This document shows, piece after piece, positions 42,534-50,217 of a stretch of DNA of 64,000 bases. This DNA is from JABMMZ01 sp044341025 (GTDB lineage Bacteria; Bacteroidota; Bacteroidia; NS11-12g; UBA955), in assembly GCA_044341025.1 (NCBI GenBank), contig JBIISM010000013.1, positions 1 through 64,000 on the forward strand. The letters run 5' to 3'. The first letter of the stretch is position 1, and every line of letters begins with the position of its first letter. The translations under genes and the position numbers were made by a program. The notes under the pieces are model-generated. The model was not told where the DNA came from and searched no databases. It was given only the letters and a program-made list of their open reading frames with translations.

Positions 42534-43259
42534 ATGGCTTGGTTTAAAGATTGGTTCAACACCTCATACTATCATACCCTGTATGGTCAAAGAGACGATA
42601 ATGAGGCGAAATTATTTATCAATAATTTACTCAATTTTCTAAATCCTCACGAAGGTGCAAGGTTTTTAGATTTGGCCTGCGGTAAGGGACGGCACTCTTT
42701 TGATCTGTGCAGCCATGGTTACTCTGTATGTGGCGTCGACCTCAGCACAGAGAGTATTGCAGAGGCTAAAAAACTAGAAAATGCGCATCTTGAATTTGAT
42801 GTTCACGACATGCGCAAGCCTTATAAACAGGCCTACTTCGATTACGTCTGCAATTTGTTTACCAGCTTCGGGTACTTCGATAAGCAAGAAGATAATCTCT
42901 TGACTTTATCTGCCGTATGCCAAGACCTAAAACCCAAAGGTATTTTTGTGCAAGACTTCTTTAATGCCCATAAGGTTCGGAAGAATTTAATGCCCTATGA
43001 ACTTAAAAGTGTAGATGGAATTGATTTTGAAATTACCAAAGAAATTATAGACAAACGGGTCATTAAAACCATTCGATTTAAAGACCAAAATGAAGATTTT
43101 GAATTTCAGGAGAAAGTAAGTCTTTTTGATTTGGAAGATTTTATAGCCATGTACAAAGAATCTGGCCTAGATTTGTTGCATTGTTTTGGCGATTATCAAC
43201 TAAATCCATTTGACTCTGAAACTTCCGACCGTCTTATATTAATTGTACACAAACCATGA
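42534..43259 (+). CDS. Class I SAM-dependent methyltransferase
   Basis: From ATG 42534 this is a protein of about 241 aa. ARFLDLACGKGRHSFDLCSHG is SAM motif I, and SVCGVDLSTESI motif II; HDMRKPYKQAYFDYVCNLFTS motif III follows. The substrate is unknown. The 3' end overlaps the PAP2 gene by four bases (ATGA), so the genes are coupled. Confidence 0.85.
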   Translation: MAWFKDWFNTSYYHTLYGQRDDNEAKLFINNLLNFLNPHEGARFLDLACGKGRHSFDLCSHGYSVCGVDLSTESIAEAKKLENAHLEFDVHDMRKPYKQAYFDYVCNLFTSFGYFDKQEDNLLTLSAVCQDLKPKGIFVQDFFNAHKVRKNLMPYELKSVDGIDFEITKEIIDKRVIKTIRFKDQNEDFEFQEKVSLFDLEDFIAMYKESGLDLLHCFGDYQLNPFDSETSDRLILIVHKP

Positions 43260-43819
43260 GCAACGCGTTCGATACCTATTTCTACCAGCTAATCAACCAA
43301 ACGCTCAGCGCTGAATGGCTTGATGTTATAATGGTCCGTTTCTCTGATAAGTTGTTTTGGACCCCTTTGTACGCCTTGTGCATCTATTTTATGGTCAAAG
43401 AGTTTGGTAAGAAAACTTGGCTGATTTTACTTTTTCTATTGATTGCTGTGGCGGCATCCGACCGCTTTACGAGTGGTTTTATGAAGCCTTATTTTGGCCG
43501 TGTAAGGCCTTGCCATGAACTTACTTTAACGCCTCGTATACCGGAAGGTGTGTCATGCAGCGAAACCGGAAGCATGGCGTCTTCTCATGCAGCCAATCAC
43601 TTTGCTTTTGCTGTTTTTATGGTCTTCTTATATGGGATTAAAAAACGTTCAAGTGCCATTTTTTGGTTGTTATGGGCAAGCGTTATAGCCTATAGCCGCG
43701 TATACAATGGAGTGCACTATCCAAGCGATGTGCTTGTTGGTGGATTCATTGGCGCTTTGTTTGGCTTTTTGTGTTTTAAATTTTATAAGTTCTCCCTTCT
43801 TAAACTAAAATGGAATTGA
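43256..43819 (+). CDS. PAP2-family lipid phosphatase (undecaprenyl-diphosphatase-like)
   Basis: The 187-aa membrane protein carries all three PAP2 motifs: KPYFGRVRPC, SSHAANH and SRVYNGVHYPSD, with catalytic His in the second and third. These enzymes recycle undecaprenyl pyrophosphate or related lipids. It overlaps its neighbours on both sides by four and ten bases. Confidence 0.9.
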   Translation: MSNAFDTYFYQLINQTLSAEWLDVIMVRFSDKLFWTPLYALCIYFMVKEFGKKTWLILLFLLIAVAASDRFTSGFMKPYFGRVRPCHELTLTPRIPEGVSCSETGSMASSHAANHFAFAVFMVFLYGIKKRSSAIFWLLWASVIAYSRVYNGVHYPSDVLVGGFIGALFGFLCFKFYKFSLLKLKWN

Positions 43820-44532
43820 TTTTACCTCTACTTGTTCTCTTGTCTGGTCCTCTTTTGGGTATCGTCTTGCAAAGGGTGCTAAAAGTGCATTCGCACAAGT
43901 TTATTTCCCATACGGTTGTCTTTAGCGGCTCGTTTTTGATGGGTATTGCTATTTTTGGATTAATGCCAGAATTGTTCGATAATTTTAAGACGGCAGGACT
44001 TTGGATTGTTTTTGGTTTCCTCTTTCAAATCTTTTTAGAACGTTTTACAGGTGGCTTAGGTCATGGCCACATCCATAGCCATGATGTGCCCAAAAGTGAA
44101 CTTGTGCTCTTTACAGGGTTAATGGTGCACGCACTATTAGAAGGTTATTCTGCAGGTTTGAGCAACTATCTAAATCCCGGAGTTATCAGCGGTATGATTG
44201 GTGGAATAGCCATTCACGAAATTCCTGCAGCATTCTCTTTGTCGGTTTTGATGCATTCTAAATGGCAAAAATCAGGTCATGTTTACTTGTTTTTAATCCT
44301 TTATATATTTGCCACTCCACTTGGTTATACTGCAGGCGTATATGTGCACAATGCCAATATCATTTCCGAGAATCTTTCTCAAATAATAACAGCAATTATT
44401 GCCGGAACTTTCTTACACATTAGCACCACCATCGTATTTGAAAATTCATTGCGAAAAAAAGAGGGCCTCAGTAAATGGGCCCTCATATTGTCTGGTTTGG
44501 GAATTTCTTATTTGGCTTGCTGGATCGGTTGA
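43810..44532 (+). CDS. ZIP family divalent metal transporter
   Basis: The 240-aa protein has about eight TM helices. HGHIHSHD is the cytoplasmic His loop, MVHALLEGYSAGLSN and GGIAIHEIPAAFSLSV are TM4/TM5, with the metal-binding H and E residues of ZIP proteins. It likely takes up zinc or another divalent cation. It begins inside the PAP2 gene and its 3' end overlaps the convergent kinase gene by 25 bases. Confidence 0.87.
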   Translation: MELILPLLVLLSGPLLGIVLQRVLKVHSHKFISHTVVFSGSFLMGIAIFGLMPELFDNFKTAGLWIVFGFLFQIFLERFTGGLGHGHIHSHDVPKSELVLFTGLMVHALLEGYSAGLSNYLNPGVISGMIGGIAIHEIPAAFSLSVLMHSKWQKSGHVYLFLILYIFATPLGYTAGVYVHNANIISENLSQIITAIIAGTFLHISTTIVFENSLRKKEGLSKWALILSGLGISYLACWIG

Positions 44533-45374
44533 GCAGGATGTGCCAAATGGTATGCGTATAAAGACTGTATAGGCTGCTTGATAATTGTACCTATATTGAC
44601 TTTAAACTCTTTTGCAACCATACGCAATTGTTTCTCATAGATAAAGGCAATTGATCCCACAAAATTAACTGGAACCGTTTTGTGCTTGCTGTATTTTACA
44701 ATGTGGGTGCTGAAAAATTCTCTAAATGAAGCTAAGACAATTGATTCGATGTATTTGAAATTGATGTTGTCGCCTATGAATTTTGCGTATGAAGCCATAT
44801 AGGTATTGCCCGCTTTCCCATATACTTTATCGACGATTTGGTCTTTACTTTCATGGCAAGATTCAAAAAACAATCGGATGTTAATGGGCATATCATTATA
44901 GAAATATGCTTTTAATAGCAGTTTACCCATATGCATTCCACTGCCTTCATCCCCAAGTATAAAACCTAAACCAAAAGTTGGAATTTGAGGTACTAGAGAT
45001 TTGCCTCCCCAGTAACATGCATTGCTTCCTGTACCAAGTATGCAGGCGATACCTTCTTTGTTCCCACAAGTGGCAATCGCTGCGCCATCTAGGTCGTGCG
45101 TTACATGTATAACTGCATCTGTGAATACTTCGCTTAAGGCTTGTCTTACAGTGTCTTTATGTGCTTCGCTTGCACAACCTGCGCCATAATAATAAACATG
45201 TGTGAATTTGCTTAATGTATGGTCCTTGAACGTTTTTTTAATTTCTTTGGCAATAAATTCTTTTTTGTGAAAAAAAGGATTGAAACCCATGCTTTCAATG
45301 ATTCTGGGCGTTTTGGTAATGCCCATATACATCCAATCGCATTTTGTACTGCCGCTGTCTGCTACAAGTATCAT
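44508..45374 (-). CDS. N-acetylglucosamine kinase-like (BadF/BadG/BcrA/BcrD ATPase)
   Basis: The 288-aa ASKHA kinase has LVADSGSTKCDWM (phosphate 1), THDLDGAAIATC, then ACILGTGSNACYWG and GDEGSGMHMGKLLLKAYF (phosphate 2/adenosine). It probably phosphorylates GlcNAc recovered from cell-wall turnover. Confidence 0.84.
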   Translation of the reverse strand: MILVADSGSTKCDWMYMGITKTPRIIESMGFNPFFHKKEFIAKEIKKTFKDHTLSKFTHVYYYGAGCASEAHKDTVRQALSEVFTDAVIHVTHDLDGAAIATCGNKEGIACILGTGSNACYWGGKSLVPQIPTFGLGFILGDEGSGMHMGKLLLKAYFYNDMPINIRLFFESCHESKDQIVDKVYGKAGNTYMASYAKFIGDNINFKYIESIVLASFREFFSTHIVKYSKHKTVPVNFVGSIAFIYEKQLRMVAKEFKVNIGTIIKQPIQSLYAYHLAHPAQPIQQAK

Positions 45375-45391
45375 AATCTATTGCAATAAAA

Positions 45392-46279
45392 TTAGTTAAA
45401 CACACCGTCCATAATAACACCAGTTTCGTTGCTGTTGATACACATTACAGGAACTTTGCCGCTATGGTTAACAATTTGTTGCGCGTAACTGCCCAATAAA
45501 AACTCATTAAAACCTTTTTCTTGTTGGGTCATTATCATAATCAAATCTGCATTGACTTCTGCAGCGTATGCTAAAGTGTCCTCAGCAAAGCTGTCAGGAT
45601 ATTTTTCTTCATCCAGGCCGCGCAAGATGTAATTTGCATTGTTTTCGGATAAAATATCTTGCGTTTGATTTACGGCTGCAAAAATTCTGCCTTTTACCTC
45701 CGGGTTGCTAGAGTTTTCATAAATCACATGAATAAGGCTGTTGAAGCGTTTTGCTAAATGGATCGCCCAAGTTACTTTTTGTCTACTTTCTCTTGATAAG
45801 TCAATGGGTAAAATGATCTTCTCATAGCCGTTTTTACTAATAGATTGATCTTTCACAACAACAACTGGAACTTTAGCGTAGTTAATTACTCGGCTCGCAT
45901 TGCTGCCTGTAATTTGCTGTAATCCGCTTGCGCCATTTGTGCCCATAACAATGCTGTCAAAGTTTTCTTTCGCTGCAATTTCAGTAATTACTTTGTATAT
46001 TTTACCTGTTTCAAAACGTTTGTTAATCTTAACATTAGGAAATGAACTAGCTGATTCTACAATCAATTTATCCATTTTCATATCAACGGCTTCATGGATT
46101 AAACCCATTTTTTCATCTGAGACAAATAATCCATATAGTCCGCCTTCGTCTTGTATGTTTAAGAGGGTAATTTCATTTTTATAAACATCCGCAATTTTTA
46201 ATGCATGTCCTAAAGCATTGTGCGCAATTTCCGAAAAATCTGTAGGAACTAAAATGTTGTTGTTGTTGTTTCGATTCAT
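45392..46279 (-). CDS. Tandem universal stress protein
   Basis: The 295-aa protein has two UspA domains: NNILVPTDFSEIAHNALGHA to GTNGASGLQQITGSNASRVI (first), and KIILPIDLSRESRQKVTWAI to FLLGSYAQQIVNHSGKVPVM (second). The G-2x-G-9x-G(S/T) type ATP motif is recognisable. It lies 17 bases downstream of the kinase gene's start and is read in the same direction. Confidence 0.9.
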   Translation of the reverse strand: MNRNNNNNILVPTDFSEIAHNALGHALKIADVYKNEITLLNIQDEGGLYGLFVSDEKMGLIHEAVDMKMDKLIVESASSFPNVKINKRFETGKIYKVITEIAAKENFDSIVMGTNGASGLQQITGSNASRVINYAKVPVVVVKDQSISKNGYEKIILPIDLSRESRQKVTWAIHLAKRFNSLIHVIYENSSNPEVKGRIFAAVNQTQDILSENNANYILRGLDEEKYPDSFAEDTLAYAAEVNADLIMIMTQQEKGFNEFLLGSYAQQIVNHSGKVPVMCINSNETGVIMDGVFN

Positions 46280-46313
46280 AATGAGGGAATATGTTTGTTT
46301 TTAAATGTTTTGT

Positions 46314-47021
46314 TTAAGCTATATTCGAATAAACGCTTTGCACGTCTTCGTCATCTTCTAATTTGTCTATTAAATTCTCAACTTGCTCTTTTTCTTCATC
46401 ACTCAAATTGATTAAGCTTGTCGGCATTCTTTGCAATTCAGCACTTACCAATACCAATCCTCTGCTTTCAAGTGCTTTTTGCATTGACCCAAAGTTTTCA
46501 AATGAAGTGGTAATAACCATTTCACCGTCTTCAACTTCAATCTCTTCAAGACCTGAATCAATTAATTCAAATTCTAATTCTTCAGGATTTATACCTTCGG
46601 TTTTAATTACAAACACACTCTTGCGTTCAAAAGCAAAATCTAAACTACCGGATTTGCCCAATTCTCCACCACCTCTATTCAGATGCATACGGATATTAGC
46701 AACTGTGCGCGTAGGATTGTCAGTTGCCGTTTCAATGATTAAGCCAACGCCTTTCATGCACATTGCTTCGTAGGCAATCTCTTCATAGCTGCTGGTGTCT
46801 TTGCCTAAAGACCTTTTGATGGCAGCATCAATTCGGTCTTTGGGCATATTTTGACTTTTTGCATTGGCAATTACAACCCTTAATTTGGCATTTGATTCCG
46901 GATCTGGTCCACCCGATTTGATGGCAATGGCTATTTCCTTGCCATATTTCGTGAATGTTTTCGACATCTTGTCGAAACGCGCGAACATTTTATGTTTTCT
47001 TTTTTCGAATACTCTTCCCAT
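46314..47021 (-). CDS. YebC/PmpR-family transcriptional regulator / translation factor
   Basis: The 235-aa protein begins MGRVFEKRKHKMFARFDKMS, then KYGKEIAIAIKSGGPDPESN, and NAKSQNMPKDRIDAAIKR, the YebC signature. FAFERKSVFVIKTEG and EIEVEDGEMVITTSF follow. YebC proteins bind DNA, and some relieve ribosome stalling at prolines. The start MGRVFEKRK variant is typical of Bacteroidota. Confidence 0.93.
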   Translation of the reverse strand: MGRVFEKRKHKMFARFDKMSKTFTKYGKEIAIAIKSGGPDPESNAKLRVVIANAKSQNMPKDRIDAAIKRSLGKDTSSYEEIAYEAMCMKGVGLIIETATDNPTRTVANIRMHLNRGGGELGKSGSLDFAFERKSVFVIKTEGINPEELEFELIDSGLEEIEVEDGEMVITTSFENFGSMQKALESRGLVLVSAELQRMPTSLINLSDEEKEQVENLIDKLEDDEDVQSVYSNIA

Positions 47022-47176
47022 ACAGAGGTAAATAAATAGCTCCGCAAAGTTAAATATTTATATCAAAATCTAAACAAATAAAATAGGATTATTATCAGTT
47101 TGATATTAAATAGAAAAAGCGTAAGAAATTAATAATTAATTATTTGGCTAATTAACCTTGCGTTTTTGCTTTGCAA

Positions 47177-47938
47177 TTACCATTCTGATCCTGGGTATGC
47201 ACGTTGCAAATACTGCATTTCGGCCAATATAAACCCTAAATGCTCACTGTGTAGGCCTTTTTTGCCACCTTTTTGTTGAAAATCAGAACTGGGTATGCTT
47301 AATGTTGCTTCGGTTAAAATATCCTCAACTTTTGATTTCCATTTTTGAGACAATAAGGCTAAATCTGGTGCAATGCCTATTCCAGTCATTTCAACCTCAG
47401 TCGCAGAAGGGATAAAAAATTCACCTGTATATTCCCAAAGGGCGCTCACTGCATTTTGCATTTTTAAATGACTGATTTCAGTTCCATCGCCCAATCGAAT
47501 CATCCATTCACTGCTCCATTTTAAATGGTAGGCAGATTCTTTTATGGTCTTTTTCGCAATTTCTTTTATGCGCTCATCCGCGCTGTTTACAAGAGCTTCT
47601 TGCAAATAGTAATGAAATACATCGTAGAAAAATTGTCTTGTAATTGTATAAGCCCAATCGGTATTGTGCTGTTCTAGTAGCAAGGTGTTGCGGTATTGCA
47701 TCACATCCCTTAAAAAGGCAACAGTATCTTCGGTGCTATTACCCCCTGTTAACTCTGCGGCGTATTGGTATAAGCTGCGCGCTTCTCCAATTAAATCTAA
47801 GGTGATATTGGTTAATGCAATGTCTTGCTCTAGCACTGGGCCGTGACCGCACCATTCCGCGTTACGCTGACCCAATATCATGCTGTTATCTGCTAGATGC
47901 AGAATGTAGTCAATGAGTATTTCGTTGTTTGCAGCCAT
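47177..47938 (-). CDS. paaC: Phenylacetyl-CoA epoxidase subunit PaaC
   Basis: The 253-aa structural subunit of the ring 1,2-epoxidase is recognised from LHLADNSMILGQRNAEWCGH, DIALTNITLDLIGEARSLYQ and HLKWSSEWMIRLGDGTE. It is degenerate in iron ligands, as usual for PaaC. It follows paaB directly. No paaD or paaE gene follows; the next gene is yebC. Confidence 0.92.
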   Translation of the reverse strand: MAANNEILIDYILHLADNSMILGQRNAEWCGHGPVLEQDIALTNITLDLIGEARSLYQYAAELTGGNSTEDTVAFLRDVMQYRNTLLLEQHNTDWAYTITRQFFYDVFHYYLQEALVNSADERIKEIAKKTIKESAYHLKWSSEWMIRLGDGTEISHLKMQNAVSALWEYTGEFFIPSATEVEMTGIGIAPDLALLSQKWKSKVEDILTEATLSIPSSDFQQKGGKKGLHSEHLGFILAEMQYLQRAYPGSEW

Positions 47939-48225
47939 TACATGTGGTTCAATTCTTCTGGTAAATCATAGAAGGTAGGATGTCTGTATATTTTGTCATT
48001 TGCTGGTTCAAACAATGCCTCTTGTTCAGACGGTTCACTGGCGTGAACATGTTTGCTTTCTACAACCCAAATGCTAATTCCTTCCATTCTTCTGGTGTAT
48101 ACATCACGGGCATTCTCAATTGCCATTTGCAAATCTGCAGCGTGCAAACTGCCAACATGCTTATGGTTCAAGCCCTGTTTTGCGCGTATAAACACCTCCC
48201 ATAGAGGCCATTCTTTTGTGCTCAT
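47938..48225 (-). CDS. paaB: Phenylacetyl-CoA epoxidase subunit PaaB
   Basis: The 95-aa protein is short and typical: WPLWEVFIRAKQGLNHKHVG, SLHAADLQMAIENARDVYTR and GISIWVVES. It bridges PaaAC heterodimers in the epoxidase. Its start and stop each share a base with paaA and paaC. Confidence 0.93.
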   Translation of the reverse strand: MSTKEWPLWEVFIRAKQGLNHKHVGSLHAADLQMAIENARDVYTRRMEGISIWVVESKHVHASEPSEQEALFEPANDKIYRHPTFYDLPEELNHM

Positions 48226-49175
48226 TATGCTGCTTCTGTTTGATTCTTGGTTCTTAATTCTCTTTTTTCGGCGTAGGCTGTGGCAGCTTCTCTAACCCAA
48301 GCGCCATTTTCCCAAGCATCCACTCTAGCCTTCAATCTTTGCTTGTTGCATGGTCCATTTCCTGCAACCACTTGGAAAAATTCTTCCCAATCAATTACAC
48401 CAAAATCATAATGCCCGCGTTCCTCATTCCATTTTAAGTCTTTGTCTGGAATGCTTAACCCTAGTATCTCAGTTTGTGCAACCGTTACGTCCACAAATTT
48501 TTGTCTTAATTCGTCGTTGCTGAAGCGCTTTATTTTCCATTTCATGCTTTGTGCACTGTTTGGAGAATTGTCGTCATTTGGTCCAAACATCATGATGCTT
48601 GGCCACCACCATCTGTTTAAAGCATCTTGAGCCAGGGCTTTTTGAGCTTCTGTTCCTTTGCTTAGGGTTAACATAATTTCGTATCCTTGTCTTTGGTGGA
48701 ATGATTCTTCTTTACATACCCTAACCATGGCTCTTGCATATGGCCCATAACTTGTTCTGCAAAGCGGAACTTGGTTCATAATAGCGGCACCATCAACCAA
48801 CCATCCAATAGCACCCATATCTGCCCAAGTTAAAGTTGGGTAATTGAAAATACTGCTGTATTTCGCTTTTCCACTGTGAAGTTCTTCAAACATTTCATCG
48901 CGGCTCATGCCCAATGTTTCTGCAGCAGAATAGAGGTATAATCCATGGCCTGCTTCATCTTGAACCTTTGCCAATAAGGCAACTTTACGGCGTAGATTCG
49001 GAGCACGGGTAATCCAATTGCCTTCAGGTAACATACCAACTATTTCACTGTGAGCGTGTTGCGATATTTGGCGCAGCAAGGTTTTACGGTATTTTTCCGG
49101 CATCCAATCTCTTGGTTCGATTTTAATCTCTTGGTCGATTTTATCTTGGAATAATGCTTCTAATTTGATTTCCAT
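48225..49175 (-). CDS. paaA: Phenylacetyl-CoA epoxidase catalytic subunit PaaA
   Basis: The 316-aa di-iron oxygenase contains MPEKYRKTLLRQISQHAHSE, KVALLAKVQDEAGHGLYLYS, then CKEESFHQRQGYEIML; the E-x6-E-x2-H pairs needed for iron are visible in these segments. PaaA inserts oxygen into phenylacetyl-CoA. It is first in the operon. PaaE, the reductase that feeds it electrons, is not encoded next to it. Confidence 0.94.
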   Translation of the reverse strand: MEIKLEALFQDKIDQEIKIEPRDWMPEKYRKTLLRQISQHAHSEIVGMLPEGNWITRAPNLRRKVALLAKVQDEAGHGLYLYSAAETLGMSRDEMFEELHSGKAKYSSIFNYPTLTWADMGAIGWLVDGAAIMNQVPLCRTSYGPYARAMVRVCKEESFHQRQGYEIMLTLSKGTEAQKALAQDALNRWWWPSIMMFGPNDDNSPNSAQSMKWKIKRFSNDELRQKFVDVTVAQTEILGLSIPDKDLKWNEERGHYDFGVIDWEEFFQVVAGNGPCNKQRLKARVDAWENGAWVREAATAYAEKRELRTKNQTEAA

Positions 49176-49285
49176 GGGTGTTTATTTTAAAGTAAAATAA
49201 GATGACAAATTTATAAATAAACAATCCACTTTGCAAGTGGTTTTGATTTTTAATATTTTTCCATAAAGTTCTTAACCCAATAAAA

Positions 49286-49352
49286 ATGATATAGATCAGT
49301 TCTTTTGACTGCTCTATGTCATGATGATCTTTTTCAAATAGCTATATTTTTG
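49286..49352 (+). promoter_or_regulatory. FNR-like site and -7 element before the usp-ccoI unit
   Basis: ATGATATAGATCAG (49286-49299) matches the FNR consensus core TGAT-N4-ATCA exactly. A -7 element TATTTTTG lies at 49345-49352, so the site centre is 59-60 bases before the end of the -7. The same geometry is seen upstream of ccoS. Confidence 0.55.
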
Positions 49353-49380
49353 TGCTTTAGTATATTTAATCTTCAGAAAT

Positions 49381-50205
49381 ATGAAACACAATAAAATAGT
49401 TTTTGCGGCTCACGATTTCAGTCCAGCCTCTAAAAATGCTCTAGAATTAGCCGCCGACCTAGCATTTAAAACAGGATCCCGTTTGTTTATTTACCATGTT
49501 GTTTCAACTTCTGTTCTAACAGATAGCGAGAATTTGTATACCTACAATCCTGAATTAGACATCAAAAAAGCTTCTGCCTTGCTTCGTCGACGCATTTCCT
49601 ATTTGAAAAAAACGCGTTCAGGAATGCAAATTGCTTTCGAAGTTGATTATGGTTTTTTAATTCCTACTATTGCAGAAAAGGTGGAGTCTCTGTCTCCATG
49701 GATTTCAGTGCTCGGCGTTAAAAAAAGAACAGGCTTAGACAAAGTTATTTTCGGCGATGTGTGTACAACGCTAATCGGGAAAATTCAAAGCCCTTTATTT
49801 GTTGTTCCTTTCAATTCTAAGTCTCTTAGTTTAGACCATATTGCCTATGCTTGGGACGGTAAATCTGCAGAAGTTCGTCAATTGTCAGTTTTAAAAGAAA
49901 TGCTTGGAAGTCACAATGCGACGATTACTGCTCTAAATGTTTCTCATTACGACGCAGCCGTTGAGCGCAATACAGGGAATTTTAAACAAGGCCTTAAAAA
50001 AATGTTTTCTTCTCAGTCTATCGATCTCAAACAAATTCAAGGACTTGATAAAGAAGTTGAATTTGAGAAAGCAATTAAACATTTGAAACCAGATATCTTG
50101 GTTGTTTATGCCCACCATTATAATGTTTGGCAAAATCTGTTTCACAAGCGGTTTTCTAAGTATGCACTTAAATTTACCCAATCTCCAGTTTTAATCGTTT
50201 GTTAA
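49381..50205 (+). CDS. Tandem universal stress protein
   Basis: The 274-aa protein has two UspA-like domains (HDFSPASKNALELAADLAFK, then HIAYAWDGKSAEVRQLSVLK). In many bacteria Usp genes are induced with low-oxygen respiration. It lies 12 bases before the copper ATPase gene, shares its promoter with an FNR-like site, and probably responds to oxygen loss. It has no obvious signal peptide. Confidence 0.82.
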   Translation: MKHNKIVFAAHDFSPASKNALELAADLAFKTGSRLFIYHVVSTSVLTDSENLYTYNPELDIKKASALLRRRISYLKKTRSGMQIAFEVDYGFLIPTIAEKVESLSPWISVLGVKKRTGLDKVIFGDVCTTLIGKIQSPLFVVPFNSKSLSLDHIAYAWDGKSAEVRQLSVLKEMLGSHNATITALNVSHYDAAVERNTGNFKQGLKKMFSSQSIDLKQIQGLDKEVEFEKAIKHLKPDILVVYAHHYNVWQNLFHKRFSKYALKFTQSPVLIVC

Positions 50206-50217
50206 GTTTCTTGAGTT

